Position numbers and translations under genes: made by a program. This document shows positions 48,001-60,800 of a stretch of 64,000 nucleotides of DNA, in pieces (positions within the stretch are counted from its first letter, which is position 1; the number at the start of each line of letters is the position of its first letter). The notes under the pieces were generated by a model. It ran no database searches. It had not been told where the DNA came from and was given only the letters and a program-made list of their open reading frames with translations. Source of the stretch: Eulemur rufifrons (Eukaryota > Chordata > Mammalia > Primates > Lemuridae); the NCBI RefSeq assembly GCF_041146395.1, contig NC_090984.1:80735114-80799113 (forward strand). Direction: 5' to 3'.

Positions 48001-49744
48001 GACTAGAATTGAGATCAAAATATGCAGTATTTGATCTTGAGCCTGGACATAGCTCCATAGTCAAAGTAGGTATTTGGGGTCTTTGATGCAGATAATCAAA
48101 GGAAGAAGAAGAAAAAAAAAAAAAAACCTATGATGTTTGATCAGATCTCAAAAGGAAATTAACCATGGCTGTTCCATTAAACATCTTGGGGAAAAAACTC
48201 ATTTTACAGAAATTTACCAGTCTGCTAATTCCAGTATGAAATCTAAATTGTAAGTAAGTATCTATACTAAGTTATGACTGAGCTATAGTAGAAAAGAAAG
48301 GTGAAAAAGGAGTCCCCACCTTGGTATAAACTGAACAAACATTGAGAAAGAGCTCCACCTACTGGAATCTGTTCCCGGCAACCAGCTAAAAATAGAAAAA
48401 CACTCATAAATCAGACTGGAGAACGACAGAGTAGCCTCCAACTTTTCTGAAGTAAAACTTCAAGAGAGTCATAGGACAAACAACAGGTAACATTCTTTGA
48501 ATCTGGCTGACCGTCTGATTTCAGGTTTCACAGACAGGCAGATAATTTTCCAGGAAAGACAAAGTAAATTTTTTTAATTGATTGACTTAACCACTGGCTC
48601 GTAGAGCTGTATTGTAGCAACCTGAATCAATATTACATAGAAAAATAGGAAATTTTATTGCATTTATATGTGGCCAAGTAGAGCTAATATTTAACAATAG
48701 TAATTCCTAGCATTTGTGTAAGTCTTTAGTTCACAAAGCCCTTTCATATATACTATCATATAATATCTAGCGACTACATACTGTTTCTGTGCTTAATAAC
48801 CAGCCAGTACCAGTATTACATATTTAAAGCTTGATTCTGATTGGTGAGTGCCTATTCAGTACAAGCTGTTAGATATTTTTAATATTGCCCTTGACTTTAT
48901 TACATCCTGGTTCAAATAAAACTGAATTGAAAAGAGAATATTTGAGTAACTTCTAATCAATAAATAAGCATTTTCTTAGATCTGTTCTCCCACCACCACC
49001 CACCCCCACGCACACCCATAAATGAGTTGTTTGAGCTGAGGTGGGGAGGAGGATTCTTCCCACCAGTTAAAGACAGGAGGGGAGAAAATTGGCACGGGAT
49101 GACAGAAGGGTCCAGGACTGTAGCAGAGCACAAGCAGGGATTTGCCGGAAAGAGTGGCTGTTGTGGGGAGTGGTAGCGACATATTTCCGACAGCCATCTG
49201 AAACCAATATAAGCTACTCCCATTTCTGTTCTGGGCTGAGCCCCCAGGACCTCCCCCACCCCCACCCCAGTGCTCCAGGAGATTCTGCCTACATCACAGC
49301 CAGGCCTCAGTGGCCTTGCTGACCCTTACCCTCCTCCGTCCGCATTCCCCACCAGGCCACAGTAGCATCAGGCAGGGCCTGCGAGGCAACGTGGACACGC
49401 CATATTCAGTTTATTCCCCACACTGACCACAGCCAAATCTGGCAGGATCATTTTCCCCTTTTTATACATACAATCAATATCCTTTCCCTCATGATTTCAT
49501 TTGTCTGCTGCTCAGACCTCTCCAAGATTCTTTCCTAGACGTTACCTCTGGATGGAGCTAGCTAAGCCATGGGCTACTCCTCCTCTAATTATTATTTATT
49601 TTATTTACTTGTGGCTTTCCTTACCATAATTTTATTATCATGGTGGAAAGAGGGGGACCACGCAGCCAAGGCAACCCAGGGGCATGTGTGCTCAGTTCAA
49701 TCTCACTAGATGCCCTGGTCCATTTGGTTCATTTGATCTGAAGT
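45016..49744. other. Mostly unassigned sequence with MIR and L2 scraps
   Basis: No gene is recognised. I see a probable MIR at 46760-46870 (plus; 'cacctataaagtatggataataatg', quoted in part) and an L2 end at 46930-47085 (plus; 'cacttattacaatattttac'). A single GC-box-like motif (ccccgcccc) lies near 46482-46492, without a CpG island. The open frames here show no domain. Confidence 0.4.
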
Positions 49745-50080
49745 AAGGGGGAAAGCAGGGAAGCCTTCCTGAAGGAGGTGATGCCTGAACCTAATATTTA
49801 ATGTTAAGTAGTACTTAGCAGGTAGAGAAAGGGGAGCAGGGCATCCAGACAGAAGAAAGGAGCAGAGGTACAGAAGGAGGAATGACAAGTGCACATGAGA
49901 GGTAAAGGGAGTGTGGAGTGACTGGACACCGAGGAAAAGGCAGGGCTTGGTGGGACAAAGGACTGCAGAGGGCCCTGAGTAGTGTGCACTATATGCTTAG
50001 AGCGAGCAGTGTTAAACTACAGAATGGCAGGATCTGATTTGTGCCTTACTTAGCCTGACAAGGGATGGCCTGTTGAAAAC
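49745..50080 (-). mobile_element. L2 3' region
   Basis: Plus-strand text 'gcagggaagccttcctgaagg', 'ggcatccagacagaagaaagg' and 'gagggccctgagtagtg' is the reverse complement of the L2 segment upstream of the 3' UTR. Moderately diverged. Confidence 0.65.
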
Positions 50081-50739
50081 CCTGACAGGAATTTTCTGAA
50101 TTTTTTAATCAATTGATACAAAAATATTTACAAAGATTTTTTTAAAATAAGTCCTATTTAATCATTTCTTTCTCAAGTCATTAAGGGTATTCCAAAAGAT
50201 GTATGATACAGATGCCATACTAATTTCTGGACTATGACTATAGAAAGACAGCTCTTGCTCCAAGAGACATAAATCTAATTTTTAAAAGGACATGGAAGTA
50301 AAACTTCACATCAAGAAAATCAGGTCGTCTGCAGAAATTCAGGATACCAGAACATGATGCTGAAGACAGGGTGCCAGGGTGCAGAAAGAAGTCTGACTAG
50401 GCAGGCTGAGTCTCCTGTGGTTGTGGGTTCCAGTGCTGTGGGAACAACATGAGAAACTGAGCAGGGATATTAGTGTCTCAGAAAAGCTCTTTTTCCCTAT
50501 AGTCTACATTTATAGGGATAAATATAGGACCAAGGGATTCAGTTGCACAAACTAGATGCTGTGGCACTCTTGCATCCACCTAAAAGAATCCCCTCCAAGT
50601 GGTTTTTATCTGTGCTCCTCACATGGCATCGCCAGCTCTGTCCTCTTTCTCCTACCTTCCCATAAATCCTGATACACAACCTGCTCTCAGTTGCACATGC
50701 TCGGCTGGGTGTGTGCCTATTTCCTTGTGTATGGAAATC

Positions 50740-50740
<1 letters not shown>

Positions 50741-50770
<30 letters not shown>

Positions 50771-50774
50771 GCAC
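50741..50774. repeat. Alternating (GC)5(AC)10 tract, Z-DNA-prone
   Basis: Ten bases of GC repeats pass directly into twenty bases of AC repeats and then GCAC. This makes about 34 bases of strict purine-pyrimidine alternation, the composition that most readily adopts left-handed Z-DNA. The AC part is also a microsatellite. Confidence 0.95.
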
Positions 50775-53329
50775 CAGCAACAATGCACCTGAGCATCTGT
50801 CAAGCATGTTGTCACCACTTCCACATTTCCAAGTTCCTGCAGTATGCTTGGCTCCTGGTCACTCTTGCTATCATCAAAATCAATTAGGAGCCTCACGCTG
50901 GTGAATTCTTAATGGTTAACTGACTTGCAACCCTTCAGCAATATCAACTCAAACATAAGCTCAGACGGTGAAACATAAATGTAAAAAACACTCCTGTGAC
51001 ATCTTCCTCTCTTATTCTGATGCATCAGACATTTCTATCACAAAAGTTAATGCTTCCTCATTCCCCTTACCACGTCCTAACATCATGCAGACAGACAGGT
51101 GACATCTAGTTATAGTAAACACACAAAGTAAGGATCTAGGGAGAGTAAATCAAGCAGACAGCGCAGCCTCAGGGTGCTCTGCCAGCAGGTATACAGGCCC
51201 CAGTACTACTGGGGATGAGAAGCAGGGCTCCAACTCTTGAGGGTGAGGACAAAGGCAAAAGGAGCCCAAATAATTGGTGAATTAAGGCAGCAGACCAGTA
51301 ATTAAAGCAGGAAATAAGACAGAAGACGGGAAATGATACCCTGGGGTACCAGGTCAGAGCAAGACTGTCATCAAAGCTGACTTCATGTTGCATCACCAAA
51401 TCTCCTTAAATACCCTAGGACATGATGCTAGAGCCAGCAGAATACTACCTGCGCTGCAAGGGAAGGTCACGCGGCCCAGTTGTGAGGATCAGAGACTTCA
51501 GAAGCAAGGAGACAAGCAAGTACCCACAATGAGAAAGAAGCTGGTTAAACCAAACAAACTCAGTTCAGGCTCAGACAAAACAGGTCCCAGGCTACTGAAC
51601 ACACTTTCAGTTACAATCACAAACCACCATCAGAAATCTTGGAAAGTTCACAGTGAATACTTCAGGGACCAGAAGAGGTGGGCAAATATTGTTGTGAATT
51701 TAAGAGTGAAGGGCAGAGGTGGGGTGAAATCCCATGTCCATACACTTGTGCATTGGACTGTAGACATGATTCAATCTCTGGTAAAATTCTAAAGCACATT
51801 AATAAATAGCTGATTACAAACTGTTAGAAAAGACACTATTCTTAGGAATCTGCCCGTGTTCACTAAGAATAAGTCATATAGAGCTATATTATCTAGGGAG
51901 GGATTATTTAACTCTTAAAGACTGCTTCTTCAGCAGAAAAGGAGATGATCATATCCACTTCAGAGACTCAGGTGAGGATTAAACAATACATACAGTACAC
52001 CTGACATGAGGACAGTTTACAAATGTTAATGTACCCCTCACCCTCCATCGGGTCTTATTAATTTGCTGACAAAATTTTAGTTGTCACAGTCAGTTGGCTT
52101 CAGATAGATTATATAATATGTAACTCCCTAAAACTTTCCTATTTTTTGCAAAAGGAAATAATTTTGGAAGGAATGAAGCAATGAAGGAAGAAAGGAAAGA
52201 GGGAATGGAAATGTTTATTTAGTTCTTATAATATGGCATCATCAATGCCGGACATTTTTACTTATATTGTCTTGCTTAACATTCAAAACAATCTATCTTG
52301 ATATGACCTAATAAAAAAAAAATTCATATAAACCTCACCTTGCCCTACTTTTAATGGCTACTAAACTGATGGTGTAGTACAGGTTCTCCGCTATGGATCT
52401 GATTACTACAATGAATTTGTGAAAATCTTCTATGAAGTCCTCATGGAAAAAAATGGAGAAATCTATGCCAATTAAATATTGATTATTGGACTAATGCCAG
52501 CCTAGATAGACGACTTTTGTAGCACACCACAGCAGTATCATCCTTCAGCCCACCTCTGATCTTGGCCACAGCTGCAGGATATTCTGGGCAAGCTCAATTC
52601 ACAGAGAGAGCATCCTGCCCCAAGCTGGTGGGAACTATGAGTCCTTCTTTTCTTTCTCGGGAACTTCTCTGAAGCTGAGGAGCCCACTGGCCCTACACAC
52701 AAGCACAGGCTGGAAGTGCAGGGATGTACGCATAACCCCAGGCACAACACATAACCAAGTGGAGTCCAACCAAGTGGACACTTGCCACACACATCGATCC
52801 TTCCGCATAATTCTGGGAAACGTGCTGTGTGCCTCTCTGGAGGTCTCTATAAAATGGAGCCCCCAGTGTCTATAATAGTCTCACATGGGTTTTTCTCCTT
52901 CCCTGCCTCACTCTCCCCACTCCCTCCTTCCTGCTTCCTGGAATCACCTCCCTGATAAACACCCACACTCCAGTCCTTGAGTTGTCTCTGCTCATGGGAA
53001 ACCATACTAAGATAGTCATGAACTTCTTGCCATTGTGCTAGAGACATTTTTTTATCAACAATTTGAAGACAGAAAGGGCATGTCTGGTAAATTTGTGGCT
53101 GACAAAAAAATAGGATGAAATACCTGAGGTTAAAATAAAAGGAGGATTCAAAAAGACAGTGATAGGCTGGAAGGATGGGCTAAAACTAAAAGTATGAAAT
53201 GTTATATAAATAAATTGATTATTCTAAACTCAAGTGTAAAATATCAACTACTCAACTGCAGGTGGAAGAGACCTGCCTTAAAAGCTGTTTGTGTTTAAAA
53301 GGCTCTTGATGCAGATGATCTCATGTGCT
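50775..53329. other. Mostly unassigned sequence
   Basis: No gene is recognised. I see a probable MIR at 51935-52040 (plus) and a MIR-like scrap at 52210-52310 (minus). The 135-codon frame at 51385-51792 has no family motif, and its surroundings look like ordinary non-coding sequence. Confidence 0.35.
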
Positions 53330-54115
53330 GCTAGAGGAAGTGCAAATTGGTTAACACTTTTTGAAGCTGTACATAATCCGATTTATCCTATCTGGAGCTG
53401 TGCATATTCTGACATAAATCCCTGACAGGAATTTGTCAAATAAGTATGCAAATGTGTATGTACAAGAATATTCATCCAGCATATAGGAAAAGAAACTTTT
53501 AACAACTTAAATAACCACCAATAGAGAAATACTTAAGCCATGGTACATCCACATAATGGAATATTATAAAGGCATTAAATAAAGTCATCCTATATTTACT
53601 AGCATGGAAAGATTTTTTATGACATAAAAAATTTGAAAAAGCAGGCCGGGCGCGGTGGCTCACGCCTGTAATCCTAGCACTCTGGGAGGCCGAGGCGGGT
53701 GGATTGCTCAAGGTCAGGAGTTCGAGACCAGCCTGAGCGAGACCCCGTCTCTACTAAAAATAGAAAGACATTATATGGACAACTAAAAAATCTATATAGA
53801 AAAAATTAGCCGGGCATAGTGGCGCATGCCTGTAGTCCCAGCTACTCGGGAGGCTGAGGCAGTAGGATCGCTTAAGCCGAGGAGTCTGAGGTTGCTGTGA
53901 GCTAAGCTGACGCCACGGCACTCACTCTAGCCTGGGCAACAAAGTGAGACTCTGTCTCAACAAAAAAAATAAAAAATAAAAAATAAAAAATAAAAAAAAT
54001 TTGAAAAAGCAGATTGTAAAGTAGTATGTCTGATATTATACACCTTTGCAAACATACAAGTATGTGTGTGTATATGTATTTAAGTATGTACATTTTTAAA
54101 GTATGAAGGGTTTAC
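53330..54115 (+). mobile_element. L1M fragment interrupted by an Alu
   Basis: The left part (53330-53643) has L1M phrases 'gaagtgcaaattggttaac', 'ccaatagagaaatacttaag' and 'catggtacatccacataatgg'. The right part (54012-54115) continues with 'agtagtatgtctgatattatac'. The Alu at 53644-53993 divides it. Confidence 0.75.
53644..53993 (+). mobile_element. Young lemur-type Alu with 18-base perfect TSD
   Basis: A full-length Alu begins at ggccgggcgcggtggctcac. The extended linker ('tatatggacaactaaaaaatc' quoted in part) precedes the right arm. The tail is a (TAAAAAA)-type microsatellite. The direct repeat aaaaaatttgaaaaagca at 53626-53643 and 53994-54011 is perfect. Few mutations relative to the copy at 58947 suggest recent insertion. 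Confidence 0.95.
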
Positions 54116-54654
54116 CTAGGTGATTTTTTCTTATCTTTTTCTAAAGTTTCTAAAATAACAATATTCTATTTCTGTTATAAGAAAAGGGTGATTTTTTTAA
54201 AGAAAATAACCCATGGGTTTTATTTGCCATCATAATATGCATCAATAATGTGATGTAAGTGATGCAAATATAAATTTGGCAGAAGTGTAGTATTCAATAG
54301 TTCTATTAATAGTTAATAGAAGTATAGTTAGTGCCCAGGACTTGGAAGGCACAAGTCATTGTCTGCAACGCTAGTCAGACCACATTCAGGCCCTTCTTTC
54401 CAGTCTGAATTCCAAGTATTGAGAGTAGCATTGATAAACTAAAGCTTATCAGAGAAGTGTTCCAAGAATAGTGATAGTTCCAAGAAACATGTTGTTGAGG
54501 AATGGCTGATGAAACTGGAATGGTTACCCCTTACATGAGACACCCTGGGGCTAGCATGAGAGTTGGTGTCAATCACAAAAAGGGCTAATGTGCAGAAGAA
54601 AGATCTGGAACATTCCATAAAGCTTTGGAGGACAAGTGGTCAGATTTTCACTTA

Positions 54655-54700
54655 TAATACAAGGAAAAGGAGAAAAAGAAGAAGAAAAGAAGGAAAAGAA
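54655..54700. repeat. Purine-rich (GAA/AAG) low-complexity tract
   Basis: Nearly all purine, with AAG and GAAAA units and no regular period over the whole length. It precedes the L1 insertion at 54766 by about 65 bases. Confidence 0.85.
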
Positions 54701-54765
54701 CCTTCTCACAATTCAAACTGTTTGAAAACTGAATAGGCCAAAGTGGTAAGTTAGTTGATCATTGA

Positions 54766-55911
54766 GCTAATTTTTTTAGAAGAAATATTCTAGAAGAAAA
54801 TGTGGGAAAAACTCTTATAGACATTGACCTAGGCAAAGAATTTATGAAGAAGACCCCAAAGGCAATCACAGCAACAACAAATATAAATAAATGGGACCTG
54901 ATTAAATTAAAAAGCTTCTGCACAGCCAAAGAAATTGTCATGAGAGCAAACAGACAACCTACAGAATGGGAAAAAATTTTCACATGCTACACATCCGATA
55001 AAGGACTGATAACTAGAATCTATTTAGAACTCAGGAAAATCAGCAAGAAAAAAATCAAACAACCCTATCAAAAAGTGGGCAAAGGACATGAATAGAAATT
55101 TCTCAAAAGAAGACAGAAGAATAGCCAATAAACATATGAAAAAATGCTCAACAACCCTAATCATCAGGGAAATGCAAATCAAAACCACAACGAGATGTCA
55201 CTTAACTCTAGTGAGAATGACCTTTATCAAAAAGTCCCAAAATAATAAATGTTGGTGTGGATGTGGAGAGACAGGAACACTCACATACTGCTGGTGGGAC
55301 TGCAAACTAGTGCAACCTCTGTGGAAAGCAATATGGAGATACCTTAAATAGATACAAGTAGACCTACCATTTGATCCAGCAATCCCATTATTGGGCATCT
55401 ACCCAAAAGAATAAAAGACATTCTATAACAAAGATATCTGCACCCAAATGTTTATAGCAGCACAATTCACAATTGCAAAGATGTGGAAACAACCCAAGTG
55501 CCCATCAATACATGAGTGGATTAATAAAATGTGGTATATGTATACCATGGAGTACTACTCAGCTATAGGAAATAATGGTGATATAGCACCTCTTGTATTT
55601 TCCTGGATAGAGCTGGAACCCATTCTACTAAGTGAAGTATCCCAAGAATGGAAAAATAAGCACCACATGTACTCACCATCACATTGGTTTCACTGATCAT
55701 CACCTGAGAGCACATTTAGGAATAACATTGATCAGGTGTCGAACAGATGTGGGCGGGGGGAGAGGATGGTTGTATACATACATAATGAGTGCAATGTGCA
55801 CCGTATGGGGGATGGACTTGCTTGAAGCTCTGATTCGGGGGGCAGGGCAAGGGCAATATATGTAACCTAAACTTTTTTACCCCCATAATATGCTGAAATT
55901 TTTTTTAAAAA
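54766..55911 (+). mobile_element. Young 5'-truncated L1, 1.1 kb, with TSD
   Basis: This sense LINE-1 fragment covers the last third of ORF2, the 3' UTR (polypurine block at 55750-55768) and a tail. Flanking repeats gttgatcattga (54754-54765) and gttcatcattga (55912-55923) match at 11 of 12. It is the longest copy of the lineage-specific L1 group in this window. Confidence 0.9.
54802..55696 (+). pseudogene. L1 ORF2 C-terminal region, disrupted
   Basis: The reading begins with [20 protein letters not shown], a segment of ORF2 downstream of the reverse transcriptase core, and runs through [14 protein letters not shown]. Near 55088 the frame shifts by one, so that the continuation ([18 protein letters not shown] and [20 protein letters not shown]) is read in another frame. 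An in-frame stop follows at 55349-55351 and another occurs before 55448. The final part resumes with MFIAAQFTIAKMWKQPKC and HEWINKMWYMYTMEYYSAI. The product would be endonuclease- and polymerase-minus, so this is a dead fragment. Comparison with the homologous part at 6303-6686 shows that the stop at 55349 replaces a sense codon. It has no promoter. Confidence 0.9.
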
Positions 55912-55923
55912 GTTCATCATTGA

Positions 55924-57347
55924 AAATGCACATCCACCTGTCAGAAATAGCATAGTGGGGCTTCTTGTATTGGGGATTATCCTTAATGTTCTTTCTAACT
56001 CTAAGATGTTATGAAATTTACTCACCCCATTGCATCCTCCAATATGCAGTGTACAAAACAGATGACAGGAAATAAATCAAGTGCTTGGGTTCAATAGCCC
56101 ATAGACATAAGGATAACATAATTCCCTTGAGTACAGAATGACTCATTCAGAGCATTTACTTTCAGCACTTTTTTCTGTAGAGTTTGGAGAAATTGTTATG
56201 AAAATGTTAAGTGTATAAAAGATGAATGTCACTTAAAGTTAGAATTGTCTCTTGTTTCCGCACTGCAGCAGTAACAGCCTCTTGTCCATGTTCCAGGCCT
56301 AATTTATCAAAATGAAAGTTGGCTTGGAAATTTGGATAACTGTATGGTCCTTCAACTGAGAAGACTCAGAATTGTATTTCCTTTTATAAGAAGTTTTTCT
56401 CACACAAAAATTTACCTCACTACCATGAATTTGTTTCATCTTTTCAAAATGACTTGAATACTCCCCTATCTCACACACATGTAACGATGAATAACAATAA
56501 ATTATATTATTTATCTAAAATAAATATAAACTATAGGAAATACATTTAGTTAGCATAACAAATAACATTACAAAATAGGTCACAGCATATAAAATAAGAC
56601 ATATTTGCCCATAGGAATGACCTCATGGTTGTTTCTTGTGAATGCGTTAACAGTGCCTCATGAAAATGAACACCATCTGCACATTTTAGCACCCCCTACA
56701 GAAGTAGAGTGTATTCTTCTGTCCAGAATAATTCCTCATGTCCCCTGAGTTCTTCTGAGCAGGACTGGCAGGACAAGCATGACAGAGTGGCTTAGGGTCA
56801 CAGTCCTGTGATCCCAATAGACACACAAACATGTGCTGAACAGCCTTTAACATCCATAAAGATGATGGTTAGTCCCAGATTCTCATTGAGTTCATCATAT
56901 CATGTGTTTTAAAAATAGTTTTGTATGTTAGCTCAGCTAACTCTTCTTAGAAACTCAGTTGACCTCAGGAAAACAACCAGAAATATATTAACTTGACACA
57001 AAACTGATGCTCATAGAAGACCCCATTTGGTTCTTAAAAGGCAGCTTATTTTGACAATAGGTTTCACCCACATTAAGAACAGACACAGTTTTATGCTAGA
57101 TCGATATGCTCAAGGAAACATGGAGGCCAGCACCGCAAGCTTATTACCAAAACATGGGACATAACAAAGAGTCTCAGCATAGGTAAGTTCAATGCCCGAG
57201 CCTAAATAGGACATAAGAGTAAAAACTATCTGATACAATGATGCTTCTGGCTCTATGAAAGTTCTGTACAAATAGTAGAGTCTTACCCAAATGTCTTAGT
57301 CCTTCAACTGAGCCAGAAATCTGCCTGCCCTGCAAAATAGAACCAGG
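55924..57347. other. Unassigned unique sequence
   Basis: No repeat or gene could be assigned to this AT-rich stretch. Confidence 0.35.
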
Positions 57348-57540
57348 CCGGGGTGGGGAATCTGTGGCCCTCCAGATCCCCAAGTGTGGCTCCTCGACTG
57401 AATCTAAACTTCACAGAACAAATCCCTTTTAATAAATCTTTTATTTATTTGTTCTGTAAAATTTGGATTTAGTCAAAAGGATGCACTCAAGAATCCAGAA
57501 AGCCACATGTGGCCCCAAGGCTGCAGGTTCCTCACTCTAA
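57348..57540. mobile_element. hAT MITE related to the element at 60809
   Basis: The left end 'ccggggtggggaatctg' and the right end 'aaggctgcaggttcctcac' are inverted and match the ends of the 3-kb hAT at 60809-63807. The right 90 bases include 'tttgttctgtaaaatttgg' and 'ccacatgtggcc', which recur at 63709-63785. It carries no transposase and is therefore a non-autonomous internal-deletion derivative. I found no convincing 8-base target duplication. Confidence 0.78.
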
Positions 57541-57660
57541 GGGCAGTCAGTGGACACCGAGGATATAATGATGAACAAGATAGATATTTCCCTCTTTCAA
57601 GGTTGTAGCCTAGCGGGGAAAATGACATTGAGCACCTGTTCTGTTTTGATGTGCTAAAAA
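57541..57660 (-). mobile_element. L2 3'-end fragment
   Basis: The text 'ggacaccgaggatataatgatg', quoted in part, and 'gttgtagcctagcggggaaaatg' is the reverse complement of the L2 end. Related text resumes at 57740-57795. The hAT MITE directly adjoins it. Confidence 0.5.
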
Positions 57661-57688
57661 TTGTGAGTGTAGTTAGTTGGGGAGACAT

Positions 57689-57718
57689 GGAAGGAAGGAA
57701 GGAAGGAAGGGAGGGAGA
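57689..57718. repeat. (GGAA)n microsatellite
   Basis: Five GGAA or AAGG units pass into GGGAGGGAGAG. A separate short CA-rich run lies at 57861-57883. Confidence 0.93.
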
Positions 57719-58868
57719 GAAGAAAACATACGCCATGATATTGTCCTGTCCCTTAAGAATTTTTAAATCTAATTGGAGACAAAAAAACATAAAATCAACA
57801 AAAGCAAAACATTATAAATTTAAGAATGAAAATTTTGGCTTCAAAGGGTGTCAAAAGGATCACACACACACTCACACACACATACAAGGCTTGAACTCTA
57901 GTATCACCTTATGCGTCAGCAGTTTTTAGTGTCAGCAAGGGAATTTGTCAGAAAAGTCCTAATTAATGAGTCTTCCTATGAAATCTGAGTTGAGATGCTA
58001 AAAGGGCTCTCCATGCTGGCACAAAGCAATTTGTACACATTTGAGAAATGATTCTGTAAAGAAAAGCTTCAAGAACATCATTACATTTGGAGGGGACCTG
58101 CTGGGAGCCAATTGTTAGACATTACTAGATGATACCTCAGCAGCTGATGAGGTTTGAAAGTGTAATTATTGTATTTATGTTCCTATACTCTGCCAAAGTT
58201 CTACATTGTAAAATACTGTCGTTTTACACATGGTTTTTGACTTGCTCTTTAGGCCCAGCTCTGTTTGCTTTTCTAGCGCAATAATGACTTTAAGTTTGGG
58301 ATTGTGCTAAAGCACAAGGTCAAGAAGATAAACAGGAGATTTACTTCCGCCCCAAGGCAACGTGAGCCCTGATGATATATGTGTACTAAGTGAAGCACAG
58401 AAAAGTGAGGTGGAGAGAGGTTACCTGTTGACATCAATTTGGGCCAAAGCAGTTTTTTCACAAAGTAGTTATGACTCTTATACCACAATTGGAAGTGTGA
58501 AATAATATACCAATTCTTTATTGTCTTTAAATGAATTTATTTAAACTGGGAGCACGTTCGGGCCCCATTAGCAGGAGAGTGAACCTCAGTCATGACTGGA
58601 CCTTTCTACATAATTCCGGCTCTTAGGGTCATGGAAAATTCTTGAGGTTTTGTGATGAAAAGAAAAGCACATTTGAGGAGACCCCTCTCTTCTTGAGTTC
58701 ATAGCAGTTATTGCTGAGACAGCCACGCTCCACACCCACCTCCCTTGAATTCTGGCAGCTCTCTGCTTCCAGGCTTTTACTGGGGCATATGGGGTCCTCG
58801 CAGGGAGGCTGTCTTGGTTTAGAATCCCGGCCACCTCCATGAGGTGAGAGCCATGAGAGCCGTGGTGT

Positions 58869-59328
<460 letters not shown>

Positions 59329-59335
59329 ACATGCA

Positions 59336-60280
59336 TCTTCATTTCCTCTCTCCCCTAACCCCTGACTAGCATAATCCCCCTCAGGACCTCATGATTCCAG
59401 GGAGGAAAAAAAAAATTCAGGAAAGGCAAATTGTTCTTTTTTTTTCCCAACCATCAACAAACCCTCCTCTATGGCAAATGAGCATAAGAGCCCAGCTACC
59501 TGGAAGGAAAGTGGGAGCAAAAACTACCGGAAGAACCAAAACACAATCAGTGTCTCTATATATCATTCCAATACATAAAATAACTTCAGGAGAGCTAGAA
59601 ATGGATAACAAGTTTCAATAATGTCAGGATTTGGGAAATATTTCTCAGATTTTTTTCTCTCTAATCAGTGTAGAGTGGAACGTGAAAATAGGAAGTATGA
59701 AATCAGGGAATAGAGAGGATCAACAAAATGACCTAACTTTCCTTTCTCATTCATTCAGAAAAGCATTTCAATCAATGCACACCAGACAGGCCTGGAGTTC
59801 TCCTTCTTATTGAACAGCCATGCAAGGTGTTTACATCTTATTAAGATCCATATCCATACTGGTGATGACAGAAAGTACAGAGCTACTTTGCCTCTGGAGT
59901 AAAACTCCAACCGATTTGATTAGTTAGTACGGTGTCCAGGAATAACCATTTGTGATTTCACACTAGATATTCAAATCTTTGAGAAGAGTGGGAAAGAAAT
60001 AGGGCCAACACTTCTGAACTCAAACTAGGAAGTATGCTTGTCAAGTATAGCAAAAAATAATGACCATTTTAATGTGAAAATTATGGATGTGTGACCTAGG
60101 TAACACTTTAAGTACCTACACTTCACTTCTGAACCTTCTTTTGAGAGAAAAATGAAATAATACCAAAAAAATATGATAATTAAAAACTGCCTGAAGCAAA
60201 GATGAGTGTTTGGCAATTACCTGGTCTCTCTCTCAGTCATTCAGCAACAACCTCCAGGGAAATTTTGTCTTGGCTGGTAC
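59336..60280. other. Unassigned unique sequence
   Basis: No repeat or gene is recognised between the two copies of the duplicated segment. Confidence 0.35.
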
Positions 60281-60392
60281 GCAAGGCTGATGGAGCCAAG
60301 GTCCTGCCTTTAAAATGTGAGTATAAATGACATGCTGGAAAGACATTTGTGCAATCTTCATGGACGAATTAATCTCAGTAGTTGGCATTCTT
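60281..60392. repeat. Duplicated segment, copy B, without Alu
   Basis: This is the counterpart of 58869-59328 in the same orientation. The bases 'catttgtgcaatcttcatgg' are continuous here, showing what copy A looked like before the Alu arrived. The sequence may be an unrecognised interspersed repeat rather than a local duplication. Confidence 0.75.
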
Positions 60393-60439
60393 AGTTGGGG
60401 CTTAGTAAATATTCGTTGCATGAATGGATGATTGTGTGA

Positions 60440-60800
60440 ATGAATAAGAACACAAATGGTTGCAGAGGCCTGTAAATGAAAGGAGCTTCAGGGGTCCTTT
60501 TCCCCAAGAGCAGAGTGAGCAAGGGAGAGCATGCTGTGAGACAAGGATGACGATGAAGGCGAGGACCAGACAACTCAGCATCCTGCACGCCATGGTAAGG
60601 AGTTGGACTGTATTCTTTAAAAAGGAGGAGGCTTCTGATGGATTTTTCACAGTGCTATGACTTGATTTGTGCTGTAACTCTGACTACATTTAGACTAGAA
60701 TAAAGTTAGAGAGGCATTTAAAGGACAAGTAGGAAGCTACCACAATAGTCCAGGAGAAGATGGTGCATGCTTGACCCAGAGTGGGGTTGCTGAAGGAAAA
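60440..60800 (-). mobile_element. L2, left part, interrupted by hAT
   Basis: The text 'catggtaaggagttggactg' and 'ccacaatagtccaggagaag' is the reverse complement of the L2 coding tail. The L2 continues without loss of order after the hAT element, at 63808. Confidence 0.78.

Noticed and set aside
51385..51792. 135-codon plus frame
   Set aside because: The basic composition looked interesting, but there is no domain, no repeat and no exon-like flank.
57340..57548. 8-base target duplication for the MITE at 57348-57540
   Set aside because: The flanks gaaccagg and gggcagtc do not match, so no TSD is claimed.
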